DNA of 64,000 nucleotides, taken from assembly GCF_030159895.1 (NCBI RefSeq), contig NZ_BSNI01000002.1, positions 2,568,306-2,632,305 of the forward strand, written 5' to 3'. The stretch comes from Maritalea porphyrae (GTDB taxonomy: Bacteria; Pseudomonadota; Alphaproteobacteria; Rhizobiales; Devosiaceae). The stretch's first letter is position 1. Every line of letters begins with the position of its first letter. This document shows, piece by piece, positions 32,146-40,368 of this stretch. The translations under genes were made by a program, and so were the position numbers. Below the pieces are notes generated by a model. The model did no database searches. It was not told the DNA's origin and saw only the letters and a program-made list of their open reading frames with translations.

Positions 32146-32595
32146 ATGAAACCTCAAAATAGGCGCATACTCGTTGCAAGCGGCACAAAAGCGCGTTTCT
32201 TCGATCACAAAGGTACAGGCAAGGCCCTCGCAGAAATCGAATCTAAAGTGCTTGAGAGGGAACACTTGCGCGCGCAAGATATTCAAAGTGACGCCCCAGG
32301 TCGAACGTTTGCTTCTCAGGGTGATGGACGCAGCGCCATGGCCCCAAGAACAGAGCCAACAGAAAAGGCACAAGCTGATTTTGCTGCGAGCATATGCGCA
32401 CAATTGCAGAAAGACGAAAAAAACGACGAATATCAGCGTTTGGTGATTGTCGCCTCCCCCTCTCTAATGGGAGATTTGCGAAAAGCGATGCCCGACGCAG
32501 TCGCAAAAAAGGTGGAGCATGAGATCAGTAAAGACCTAACTCACATTCCACCTTCAGAAATTGGCAAACATTTGGACGAAGTAATTTTCGTCTAG
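32146..32595 (+). CDS. Host attachment protein family (eRF1-like fold)
   Basis: 149 residues matching the so-called host attachment proteins of Alphaproteobacteria, which have an eRF1-domain-like fold. Typical features are RRILVASGTKARFF at the N-terminus, a variable loop with GDGRSAMAPRTEP, then a helix of the form ADFAASICAQLQKD and VIVASPSLMGDLR. The name comes from an Agrobacterium gene; molecular function is not known. No signal peptide is present. Start chosen at ATG 32146 behind AAAGGAG; the open frame reaches further upstream. Convergent with ettA. Confidence 0.8.
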   Translation: MKPQNRRILVASGTKARFFDHKGTGKALAEIESKVLEREHLRAQDIQSDAPGRTFASQGDGRSAMAPRTEPTEKAQADFAASICAQLQKDEKNDEYQRLVIVASPSLMGDLRKAMPDAVAKKVEHEISKDLTHIPPSEIGKHLDEVIFV

Positions 32596-32619
32596 TTGCC
32601 TTGTGCCACAAAAAAACGC

Positions 32620-34275
32620 TTATCGAGTGAGTGGTTTGTAGGTCACACGTTTTGGGTTAACCGCATCGGGCCCAAGACGTCGGATTTTGTCCGCTTCGTA
32701 TTCCGCAAAGTTACCTTCAAACCACTCAACATGGCTGTCGCCTTCAAAGGCGAGCATGTGTGTAGCAAGTCGATCAAGGAACATCCGATCGTGAGAGATC
32801 ACCACGGCGCAGCCCGCAAACTCTTCGAGCGCTTCCTCAAGTGCAGAAAGTGTTTCCGTATCCAAATCGTTTGTCGGCTCATCGAGTAGCAACACGTTTG
32901 CACCAGACTTTAACATTTTTGCGAGGTGCACGCGGTTGCGCTGACCGCCGGAAAGCGAGCCAACTTTTTGCTGTTGATCGCCGCCTTTAAAGTTAAACGC
33001 AGATGTATAGGCGCGACTGTTCATTTCGCGCTTGCCCAACGTAATGATGTCATTGCCTTCTGAGATTTCTTCCCAAACGGTTTTGTTGGCATCAAGCGCG
33101 TCACGGCTTTGGTCAACGTAGCCAAGCTTAACAGTGTCGCCAATCTTTATCGTGCCGCTATCAGGTTGTTCCTGCCCGGTGAGCATTTTGAACAAGGTAG
33201 ATTTACCCGCACCGTTTGGACCAATAATGCCAACAATCCCACCTGCAGGCAGCTTGAAATTCAAGTCGTCGATCAACAACCGATCGCCAAAGCCCTTATT
33301 CAGACCTTCAACATCAATTACTTGATCTCCAAGACGCTCACCCGGCGGGATAATAATCTGGGCAGAATTTGATTGGGTACGTGCTTCGTTGATCTTCACC
33401 AACTCATCATAAGCTTTAACACGTGCTTTTGATTTAGTTTGACGCGCTTTTGGCGACGCTGCAATCCATTCTTGCTCACGTCTCAACACGCGCTCACGCG
33501 CGGCATCTTCACGACCCTCTTGAGCAAATCGTTTAGCTTTTTGCTCAAGGTAGGCAGAGTAGTTGCCTTCATATGGAATGCCGCGTCCACGGTCCAATTC
33601 CAAAATCCAGCCCGTAACGTTGTCCAAGAAATAACGATCGTGAGTAATGATCAGCACAGAGCCTGCATATTCACGCAAGTGCTTCTCCAGCCATGATGTT
33701 GTTTCGGCGTCCAAATGGTTGGTCGGTTCGTCGAGCAACAACAAGTCAGGAGCTGCCAATAGTAGCTGACACAAAGCAACGCGACGTGCTTCACCACCTG
33801 ATAGGTTTTCAACTGAAGCATCGCCCGGTGGGCACCGAAGGGCTTCCATCGCCATTTCGACTTTGCTGTCGAGATCCCAAAGGTTCTCCGCGTCAATTTG
33901 ATCTTGAAGCGCAGCACCCTCTTCTGCGGTTTCATCCGAGTAGTTCATCATTAGTTCGTTATAGCGATCTATGATGGCCTGCTTCTCTTTAACGCCAAGC
34001 ATCACATTGCCTTTGACGTCAAGACTTGGGTCCAGCTGAGGTTCCTGTGGTAGATAGCCAACCTTTGCGCCTTCGGCCACCCACGCTTCGCCTTGGAAAT
34101 CAGTATCCAGACCTGCCATGATTTTTAACAGCGTCGACTTACCAGCGCCGTTTGGACCCAATACGCCAATTTTTGCGTCGGGGTAGAAGCTAAGGTGAAT
34201 ATTATCCAATACCTTCTTGCCACCAGAATAGGTCTTGGACATGCCGTGCATGTGGTAGATGAATTGACGGGCCAT
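32620..34275 (-). CDS. ettA: Energy-dependent translational throttle protein EttA (ABC-F)
   Basis: ABC-F ATPase that binds the ribosomal E site and gates the first steps of elongation by ATP/ADP ratio. It has 551 residues with two ABC modules: Walker [13 protein letters not shown] and [12 protein letters not shown], signatures [11 protein letters not shown] and [11 protein letters not shown], and Walker [13 protein letters not shown] and [12 protein letters not shown]. The charged linker between them contains the [15 protein letters not shown] stretch of EttA. ATG at 34275. No membrane domain, so it is not a transporter. Single-gene unit. Confidence 0.95.
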   Translation of the reverse strand: MARQFIYHMHGMSKTYSGGKKVLDNIHLSFYPDAKIGVLGPNGAGKSTLLKIMAGLDTDFQGEAWVAEGAKVGYLPQEPQLDPSLDVKGNVMLGVKEKQAIIDRYNELMMNYSDETAEEGAALQDQIDAENLWDLDSKVEMAMEALRCPPGDASVENLSGGEARRVALCQLLLAAPDLLLLDEPTNHLDAETTSWLEKHLREYAGSVLIITHDRYFLDNVTGWILELDRGRGIPYEGNYSAYLEQKAKRFAQEGREDAARERVLRREQEWIAASPKARQTKSKARVKAYDELVKINEARTQSNSAQIIIPPGERLGDQVIDVEGLNKGFGDRLLIDDLNFKLPAGGIVGIIGPNGAGKSTLFKMLTGQEQPDSGTIKIGDTVKLGYVDQSRDALDANKTVWEEISEGNDIITLGKREMNSRAYTSAFNFKGGDQQQKVGSLSGGQRNRVHLAKMLKSGANVLLLDEPTNDLDTETLSALEEALEEFAGCAVVISHDRMFLDRLATHMLAFEGDSHVEWFEGNFAEYEADKIRRLGPDAVNPKRVTYKPLTR

Positions 34276-34365
34276 TTGGGATCCTTCAAATGTCGGAAAG
34301 GCGTGATAAAAATTTAGCCCTTCATGTACCTAGCTGTGCGCCGCAACGCAAGCACCAGATTTTGC

Positions 34366-34821
34366 CTATACGGGCAATCCGCTAAGCGGTTTCACAATTC
34401 TAATGGCAAGGTTTGATTGGATTTTCGTTACATGGGGCAATCTCGAAAGCCTAGTCCGGTGCACGCGTTCAAAATCTTCAGCATCTGCGCAAACCAACCG
34501 AAGTAGATAATCCGCAGAACCCGCAACCAGTGCGCACTCCAAAATTTCGGGTGCATCACGTACGGCTCCCTCAAATTCTTTCAATGTTGCCTCGCTCTGA
34601 TCGGTCAAACTTATCTCCACATAAAACGCCATACCGAAACCCAAACGATCAGGATTAAGATGCGCGTGATATCCAGAGATCAACCCACGTTCCTCCAACA
34701 GTTTAACCCGTCGATGGCAAGCAGAGGATGACAATCCCACCTGATCACCGAGCTCCTGCATCGGCGTGCGGCAATCCTTTTGCAACGCTCGCAAGATTCG
34801 CTTATCCAACTGATCAAGCAC
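34366..34821 (-). CDS. Lrp/AsnC-family regulator, probable regulator of ald
   Basis: 151 residues: helix-turn-helix (MQELGDQVGLSSSACHRRVK) then the RAM ligand-binding domain (GFGMAFYVEISLTD). The start is GTG at 34821 behind AAGGGA. It is divergent from alanine dehydrogenase with 130 bases between, the usual layout of AldR-type regulators that switch ald on with alanine. Two 10-bp palindromes in the shared spacer are candidate sites. Confidence 0.88.
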   Translation of the reverse strand: MLDQLDKRILRALQKDCRTPMQELGDQVGLSSSACHRRVKLLEERGLISGYHAHLNPDRLGFGMAFYVEISLTDQSEATLKEFEGAVRDAPEILECALVAGSADYLLRLVCADAEDFERVHRTRLSRLPHVTKIQSNLAIRIVKPLSGLPV

Positions 34822-34884
34822 TTTTATCCCTTAATTCTGCGAATTTGTCGGATTTAATCCCATTATCGAACCAACGTACATGAT

Positions 34885-34929
34885 ATTTGCAAATTTCTCC
34901 AGCAGCGATTGCGCTAGAATTTGATCAAA
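34885..34929. promoter_or_regulatory. Two perfect 10-bp palindromes in the lrp-ald spacer
   Basis: ATTTGCAAAT (34885-34894) and TTTGATCAAA (34920-34929) have centres 35 bp apart, near three to four helical turns. They lie 23-67 bases before the ald start. Lrp-type octamers bind arrays of AT-rich dyads, so they are plausible operators. Confidence 0.4.
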
Positions 34930-34951
34930 TAACGCGTGAGGAGGTCCAAAA

Positions 34952-36067
34952 ATGCGTATTGGTGTTCCAAAAGAAATTAAAAACCACGAATATCGTGTCG
35001 GCCTAACGCCAGAGAGCGTGGCTGAACTTGTTGCAAATGGTCATGAGCTGTTTGTTGAAACACAAGCGGGCGCTGGTATTGGCGCTGCAGATGACATTTA
35101 CGAAACAGCGGGCGCCAAAATTCTGGCAACTGCCTCAGAAGTCTTCGAGACGGCTGAGATGATCGTAAAGGTGAAAGAGCCACAAGCTGTTGAACGTGCC
35201 ATGCTCAAGCCTGGTCAGATCCTATACACTTATCTTCACCTTGCTCCCGATCCAGAACAAACAAAAGACTTGGTAGATAGTGGCGCTGTTTGCATCGCAT
35301 ACGAAACAGTGACTGATGACCAAGGCGGATTGCCCTTGCTCAAGCCAATGAGCCAAGTCGCAGGACGCATGTCCGTACAAGCCGGCGCAACCGCGCTTGA
35401 AAAAGCACATGGTGGCCGTGGCGTACTTATGGGCGGCGTGCCAGGTGTTGCACCAGCCAAAGTTGTCGTCGTTGGCGGTGGTGTTGTTGGTTTCAACGCG
35501 GCGCAGATGGCGGTAGGTATGCACGCTGATGTGACGATCCTTGATCGTAATCCAGCTACGCTTGAAAAACTTTCAAACCACTTCGAAGCCAGCGCCAAGG
35601 TTGTGTACTCCACAAAGGCAGCACTTGCGGATTTGGTCGCGGAAGCTGATCTGGTCGTGGGTGCCGTATTGGTTCCTGGTGCAGCAGCGCCGAAACTGGT
35701 CACACGCGACATGTTGAAAACCATGCAACCAGGCGCAGTTCTGGTTGATGTTGCGATCGACCAAGGTGGATGTTTTGAAACATCAAAAGCAACCACTCAT
35801 GCGGACCCAACATACGTCGTTGACGAAGTCGTGCACTATTGCGTGGCAAACATGCCAGGCGCCGTCGCACGCACCTCAACATACGCATTGAACAATGCAA
35901 CACTGCATCATGCCGTAAAGATCGCCAACAAAGGCTGGAAACAGGCGTTAAAAGACGACGCACACCTGAAAAACGGCCTGAACGTTTGTGAAGGCAAAAT
36001 CACATGTGAGCCAGTTGCAAACGACCTTGGCTACGAATATGTGGCAGCCGACAGCTTCTTGAATTAG
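34952..36067 (+). CDS. ald: Alanine dehydrogenase
   Basis: NAD-dependent enzyme converting L-alanine to pyruvate and ammonium, and the reverse. It has 371 residues, the family length. MRIGVPKEIKNHEYRV is the classic start. Lys75 in VKVKEP and His96 in TYLHLAPD match the catalytic residues, and VVVVGGGVVGFNAAQMA is the NAD loop. ATG at 34952 with GAGGAGG upstream. A strong intrinsic terminator follows, so it is a one-gene unit probably induced by alanine through the divergent Lrp protein. Confidence 0.97.
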   Translation: MRIGVPKEIKNHEYRVGLTPESVAELVANGHELFVETQAGAGIGAADDIYETAGAKILATASEVFETAEMIVKVKEPQAVERAMLKPGQILYTYLHLAPDPEQTKDLVDSGAVCIAYETVTDDQGGLPLLKPMSQVAGRMSVQAGATALEKAHGGRGVLMGGVPGVAPAKVVVVGGGVVGFNAAQMAVGMHADVTILDRNPATLEKLSNHFEASAKVVYSTKAALADLVAEADLVVGAVLVPGAAAPKLVTRDMLKTMQPGAVLVDVAIDQGGCFETSKATTHADPTYVVDEVVHYCVANMPGAVARTSTYALNNATLHHAVKIANKGWKQALKDDAHLKNGLNVCEGKITCEPVANDLGYEYVAADSFLN

Positions 36068-36094
36068 GCTGCAGCGCAAATTTATTTGCGAATA

Positions 36095-36126
36095 ATGGCG
36101 CGTTGGTGATCCAGCGCGCCATTTTT
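36095..36126 (+). terminator. Intrinsic terminator of ald
   Basis: Arms ATGGCGCGTTGG and CCAGCGCGCCAT pair over 12 positions with one wobble around TGAT, then five Ts close the element. It begins 28 bases after the ald stop. Confidence 0.88.
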
Positions 36127-36380
36127 GTAGTATACTAAAGAAATAGATAACTAAAATTAATTGACCAGACAGTTAAATAAACTATTGGATTCTACTTACT
36201 TAAAGTGTTACAGACCGTCTTCAGTTTAACGACAAACGAACGCTTTTCGCGCAACCAATTATAATTATTTAAGAAAATCTTCAGCGCGAAGAGAATCGGT
36301 CAAACTACCTAATTGACGATCGTTCATAATTTTGTTGATAATACTGTTAGATGCGGAGAATTGTTTGAAGGGGTAAGAAA
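36127..36380. other. AT-rich spacer without a gene
   Basis: Together with the terminator this makes a gap of 313 bases between ald and the LysR gene. It is AT-rich, with no convincing open frame, tRNA or strong hairpin. It presumably holds the LysR promoter; AAGGGG at about 36368 is the ribosome site. Words such as TATACT and TTGTTGATAATACTG resemble promoter elements but were not resolved further. Confidence 0.5.
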
Positions 36381-37256
36381 ATGGACATGCTCAATGCAAT
36401 GCAAACTTTCGTCGCAGTTGCTGAAAACAGCGGCATTACAGCCGCCGCAGATAAGCTAGGGTGCTCGAAAGCAATTGTGTCACGAACACTCAGCTTGCTG
36501 GAAGAACGTTTAGACGTCCGCCTCCTCAATCGAACGACACGTAAAGTTTCACTAACAGAAGCTGGGACCGAGTATCTCGAGCATTGCCGCGCAATGTTGG
36601 AGCAAAACGCCGAGATTGAAAGCCGCTTTGCCGAAAAAGGCTTGGAACCGCAGGGGCATTTGCGCATCAGCTCACCCATGACTTTTGGCACACAGCACAT
36701 TACCCCTGTGCTGCCTGAATTCATCGACAAATATCCCAAAGTTCAAGTCGATATTCAAATGACTGATCGCTTTGTCGACATCGTCGAACAGGGAATGGAC
36801 CTGGCCATTCGCATTGGCGCGACCGGCTCAGATTCACTCATTGTGCGCAAGTTCGCTGAAACACAACATCAGGTCGCAGCATCACCGGAGCTCATCGAAA
36901 AGATGGGCGGCATGCCAAAAACAGTTGAAGACTTAAAGTCTTGGCCAACTGTCGCCTATAGCCTGCGCACCGCGGCGCCGTCTTGGCAATCATCACGGGT
37001 AAATCCTGAGCTCGAGCGCGCACGATCCAACAATGGCGAAGCAATCCTTCGGCTCGCTGAGGCCGGCGTCGGACTAGCGTATATTCCGACATTTATCATG
37101 GAAGACTCGATCAAGGCGGGCAAACTGAAGGTGTTACTGCCGGGCATCGCGCAAGAGTCTACGCCGCTCTATATCCTTTACCCACATCGTCGGCGGCTAG
37201 CGCTCAAAACACGCGTTTTCATCGACTTCATGGTGCAAAAGTTTTCGAACATGTAG
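36381..37256 (+). CDS. LysR-family transcriptional regulator
   Basis: 291 residues: helix-turn-helix at GITAAADKLGCSKAIVSRTL, a linker helix, then the effector domain from about residue 90 (GHLRISSPMTFGTQHITPVL). This resembles the large DsdC/YafC-like subgroup that often acts on nearby oxidoreductase genes. It is unusual in having no divergent partner: ald lies upstream in the same direction, and the nitroreductase gene downstream is convergent and has a different candidate regulator. ATG at 36381. Confidence 0.9.
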   Translation: MDMLNAMQTFVAVAENSGITAAADKLGCSKAIVSRTLSLLEERLDVRLLNRTTRKVSLTEAGTEYLEHCRAMLEQNAEIESRFAEKGLEPQGHLRISSPMTFGTQHITPVLPEFIDKYPKVQVDIQMTDRFVDIVEQGMDLAIRIGATGSDSLIVRKFAETQHQVAASPELIEKMGGMPKTVEDLKSWPTVAYSLRTAAPSWQSSRVNPELERARSNNGEAILRLAEAGVGLAYIPTFIMEDSIKAGKLKVLLPGIAQESTPLYILYPHRRRLALKTRVFIDFMVQKFSNM

Positions 37257-37297
37257 CTTGTCTGGTCACTTCTCCCCCAAGACCACAGGCATCATGC

Positions 37298-37330
37298 AAA
37301 AAAGGTCAGCTGTCCAGAGCTGACCTTTTT
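37298..37330. terminator. Bidirectional terminator between LysR and nitroreductase genes
   Basis: Arms GGTCAGCT (37304-37311) and AGCTGACC (37318-37325) with a 6-base loop, flanked by A6 on the left and T5 on the right. It can end both the plus-strand LysR transcript and the minus-strand nitroreductase transcript. Confidence 0.88.
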
Positions 37331-37362
37331 CGCGTCAATCCCAACAATTCATTGAATGCGCT

Positions 37363-38055
37363 CTATTCAAAAAACGTCGAGATTTCAGGGAGAGGTTTTT
37401 TGATTTGTGCATGCTTGGGAATTTTTGCCCCTTCGGCAGGATAACCAACTACCAAAAGAATATATGGCTTGTCCGTCGCAGGGCGACCGCATATCTCTGT
37501 CAAAAAGCTCATTGGATTTGGCGTATGCGTCAGCGTCAACAGTCCTGCTTCGTGCAATGCAAGCAATAGGAAACCGGTGGCAATGGAAACAGATTCCGGG
37601 ACGTAATAATTCTTGTATTTACGTCCATCAGCGCCAATCGAGCGCCTTTGCCCAAATATACTGATCAACCAGGGCGCGGTTTCCAGAAACGGCTTTTCGG
37701 CATCGGTACCAATTGGTTTAAGCGCCTTAAGCCACTCTTCTCCTGCCCGCCCCTCATAAAACGTTCGCTCTTCCTCTTCAGCAGCAGCGCGGATCTTTGA
37801 CTTCATCTCTGGGTTTGAAATCGCGCTAAAGTGCCAAGGCTGATGGTTTGCTCCATTTGGCGCAGTCCCTGCGGCCAAAATGCATTTCTCAATTATATCG
37901 CGTGGCACAGCACGATCTGAAAAGTCACGAACAGTGTGCCGCTTTTTCACGCGTTGATAAAATGCATCAGCAGCAGCACGCATCTCATCAACCGACTTCT
38001 CTACAAAATCGGGGAGCGGAACCGCTTCAAACTCCTCACCAAATTGATCTTTCAT
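37363..38055 (-). CDS. Nitroreductase-family flavoprotein
   Basis: 230 residues of the FMN-dependent nitroreductase fold. KRHTVRDFSDRAVP is the FMN phosphate-binding start, APNGANHQPWHF the second flavin loop, and ESVSIATGFLLLALHEAGL the helix before the C-terminal flavin site. The 40-residue N-terminal extension and overall layout resemble the iodotyrosine-deiodinase/BluB-like subgroup more than NfsB. The substrate is unknown. A palindromic site TTGTCAGACAA lies 24-34 bases before the ATG; an identical copy lies by the neighbouring GntR and AhpD-like genes, so the three are probably one regulon. Confidence 0.87.
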   Translation of the reverse strand: MKDQFGEEFEAVPLPDFVEKSVDEMRAAADAFYQRVKKRHTVRDFSDRAVPRDIIEKCILAAGTAPNGANHQPWHFSAISNPEMKSKIRAAAEEEERTFYEGRAGEEWLKALKPIGTDAEKPFLETAPWLISIFGQRRSIGADGRKYKNYYVPESVSIATGFLLLALHEAGLLTLTHTPNPMSFLTEICGRPATDKPYILLVVGYPAEGAKIPKHAQIKKPLPEISTFFE

Positions 38056-38064
38056 AATTCGCCT

Positions 38065-38090
38065 ATTGTCTGATTAGATTGTCAGACAAT
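38065..38090. promoter_or_regulatory. GntR-type operator before the nitroreductase gene
   Basis: TTGTCAGACAA (38079-38089) is a perfect 5-1-5 palindrome and fits the FadR-subfamily consensus TNGTNNNACNA. It is nested in a larger dyad: ATTGTCTGA (38065-38073) is the exact inverse complement of TCAGACAAT (38082-38090). The site sits between promoter and start codon, a place suited to repression. Confidence 0.75.
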
Positions 38091-38150
38091 ATAACTTTTC
38101 AATAAAGAGTCAACTGGCGCATGAATGCCCGCACGCGAACTACTGTGCTG

Positions 38151-38801
38151 CTAGTCAGATTGGAAGTAGTCGTCGTCCAAATCTTGAACCAAATCGCTCG
38201 CCTTCAAGATATGCCGGACCATAGCAGCTTCAGCCGCGGCCGCGTCCCCAGCGACAAACGCCCGTACAATCTCTTGGTGGTCATCATTGGTAGTGAAAAC
38301 GGCATTTTGGCCAACAAGCACACGAAACTGCAGCCAGAAGATGGATGTTTCAAAGCGCTTAATCGCTTGCAGCAAATAATCGTTATCAGCTGCATCAGCA
38401 ATCATGCTGTGAAATTCAGTATTGAGCTTGGAAAACAAACTCAAATCGGATTTCGCAACGGCAGCATCTAAACGTTCCTGCAGCTCTATGAACTGTTGGG
38501 CTTTTTCATGTGCTGCTGGAGTTGCAAGGCGTGCCGCCAACCCTTCTAACGTTGCTCGCACACGATAGACGTCAATCGCTTGTTTTCTTGTAAGCTTGCA
38601 AACAGAGACACCGCGATGTCGCTCAAATGCCAACAAACCAGAAGAAATCAAACGTTGAAAAGCTTCCCGCACGGTACTGCGACTGTACCCCAGCCCTTGT
38701 GTGTAGTCTGCCTCAACCAGTCTAGTCCCAGGCACTAATCGGCCGTTCCGAACCGCCTCGGTGATAATATTTACGACTGCCTCTACGTTTGATCCTGCCA
38801 T
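38151..38801 (-). CDS. GntR-family regulator with FCD domain
   Basis: 216 residues: an N-terminal winged helix (RLVEADYTQGLGYSRSTVRE) and a C-terminal FCD effector domain with metal-type residues in FHSMIADAADNDYL and MVRHILKASDLV. ATG at 38801 behind GGAGGGGC is chosen over a TTG at 38849. It sits between a nitroreductase gene (same strand) and an AhpD-like gene (opposite strand), and both promoters carry TTGTCAGACAA. It is therefore likely the local regulator of both and of itself. Its ligand is unknown. Confidence 0.9.
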   Translation of the reverse strand: MAGSNVEAVVNIITEAVRNGRLVPGTRLVEADYTQGLGYSRSTVREAFQRLISSGLLAFERHRGVSVCKLTRKQAIDVYRVRATLEGLAARLATPAAHEKAQQFIELQERLDAAVAKSDLSLFSKLNTEFHSMIADAADNDYLLQAIKRFETSIFWLQFRVLVGQNAVFTTNDDHQEIVRAFVAGDAAAAEAAMVRHILKASDLVQDLDDDYFQSD

Positions 38802-38894
38802 TGTGCCCTGCCCCTCCGGTCCAACAAGAACCTTCGTCGTTGTATGCAAAAATCCGCATTAGACAAAGTCCAACCTAGCCAAAACAGACCCGAC

Positions 38895-38913
38895 TGACAA
38901 CTTTGTCAGACAA
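38895..38913. promoter_or_regulatory. GntR-type operator in the spacer of the GntR and AhpD-like genes
   Basis: TTGTCAGACAA (38903-38913) is identical to the site before the nitroreductase gene. It again overlaps a second dyad: TGACAA (38895-38900) with TTGTCA (38903-38908). It lies 62-72 bases before the AhpD-like start and 102 bases before the GntR start. Confidence 0.75.
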
Positions 38914-38974
38914 CATTGCACGGTTTTTGATAATGCACTACCTTGCCGTCAACTAATATGGGGGATGGATTTCT

Positions 38975-39583
38975 ATGGCTTGGATCACCACAATCGACTT
39001 CGCGAGTGCAACTGGAAAGCTAAAAGAACTGTACAAACGCGTAACTGGACCAGACAACAATGTCGACAATATCATGATGATGCATTCGCTACGTCCCCAC
39101 ACAATGGAAGGGCACATGGCCATATACAAATATGTGCTGCATCATCGAGACAACACGGTCCCAAAATGGTTTTTGGAAACAATTGGTACCTATGTGAGCT
39201 ACCTCAACAAATGCGACTATTGTTTCGAACATCATTTTGTCGGGCTGAAACGAAACCTAAAAGATGACATTCGAGCTGACGGCATAAGAGCTGCGATCAC
39301 AAGCCAACAAATTGCCAACGCGCCGTTAAACGTCAAAGAACTGGCTGCGCTCGAATATGCCGGCAAATTGACCACCACGCCTGCTCGAATGATCGAAAAT
39401 GACATAAAGAGGCTGCGAACCGTAGGTTATACCGACGGCGAGATTTTAGAAATCAACCAAGTCACAGCCTATTTTTCATATGCCAATCGCACAGTGTTAG
39501 GCCTGGGCTGCTCTTTAGATGGAGATATTATTGGGCTATCACCCAACAACTCCAATGACGAAAACGACTGGAACCACGCCTAG
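38975..39583 (+). CDS. Peroxidase-related enzyme of the AhpD/carboxymuconolactone decarboxylase fold
   Basis: 202 residues, all-helical. The AhpD active-site pattern is present: Cys80 and Cys83 with His87 in KCDYCFEHHF. AhpD-like proteins use this pair to reduce peroxides or act as disulfide relays. Here no AhpC partner is nearby, so the natural role is open. ATG at 38975 with GGGGGATGG upstream. It lies downstream of a GntR-type operator shared with a nitroreductase gene. The 3' end overlaps the convergent fdhD stop by four bases. Confidence 0.85.
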   Translation: MAWITTIDFASATGKLKELYKRVTGPDNNVDNIMMMHSLRPHTMEGHMAIYKYVLHHRDNTVPKWFLETIGTYVSYLNKCDYCFEHHFVGLKRNLKDDIRADGIRAAITSQQIANAPLNVKELAALEYAGKLTTTPARMIENDIKRLRTVGYTDGEILEINQVTAYFSYANRTVLGLGCSLDGDIIGLSPNNSNDENDWNHA

Positions 39584-40368
39584 GTCAAAAGCGAAACCGG
39601 ACCATCCGTCGACCAACAATAAAGCGAAATGTTGGCTTCCTTTGCTTTGTCGAGCGCGAAACCTGTTGGTGCTGAAATTGACACTACGGCGCGGACGCCG
39701 TGGCGTGCTGCCTTTTCAATAATCTCATAGGAGCATCGGCTGCTGACCAACAAAAAGCCATCTGTTTTACCTGCAGCCCTTACACGAGCACCTAGCAGCT
39801 TATCAACGGCATTGTGACGACCAATATCTTCGCGCACCAAATCAATTTCACCCGATGGGTTTACCCAAGCGGCGGCATGCACCGAATAAGTTGCAGCATT
39901 TAACACTTGATGGTTTGGCAGATCATCGACAGCGCGCGTAATCACATGATCTTCAAGCGTCATTTGTGTTTCAGCAACGCGCGGCAGCCTAGCCAAGAAG
40001 CTGTCCGCATTCTCTAAGCCACACAACCCGCAGCTGGCAGAACCAACCATGTTGCGGCGCTTCTGCCTTACATCAAGCCGCTCCAGCCGCTCAGGTGAAA
40101 TTTCAACCTTCACGTCATATCCCAATGACACTTCTTGTACTGCAATGGATGCAATTTCTTCTGGCGCGTTGACAATTCGCTCGGAGATTGAAAAACCAAT
40201 CGCAAAATCTTCCAAGTCACTCGGAGTTGCAAGCATAACTGCATAATTGCGTTGATTATAGACCAACGCTATTGGTCGTTCTTCCGCAATTTGCCAGAGG
40301 ATTGTTCCCTCGCCAATTGAAACTTTAGATTGGCGAGAGACTTTTGCATTTCGGTCAGAGGCAGCCAT
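39580..40368 (-). CDS. fdhD: Formate dehydrogenase accessory sulfurtransferase FdhD
   Basis: Moves sulfur from a cysteine desulfurase to the molybdenum cofactor before its insertion into formate dehydrogenase. It has 262 residues. The conserved cysteine pair is in SASCGLCGLE. The later motifs REDIGRHNAVDKLLG and VSSRCSYEIIEKAARHG are typical. ATG shares one base with the fdsA stop (TAATG). It is the last gene of the fds operon here; the small fdsD that often follows is not present. Confidence 0.95.
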   Translation of the reverse strand: MAASDRNAKVSRQSKVSIGEGTILWQIAEERPIALVYNQRNYAVMLATPSDLEDFAIGFSISERIVNAPEEIASIAVQEVSLGYDVKVEISPERLERLDVRQKRRNMVGSASCGLCGLENADSFLARLPRVAETQMTLEDHVITRAVDDLPNHQVLNAATYSVHAAAWVNPSGEIDLVREDIGRHNAVDKLLGARVRAAGKTDGFLLVSSRCSYEIIEKAARHGVRAVVSISAPTGFALDKAKEANISLYCWSTDGPVSLLT

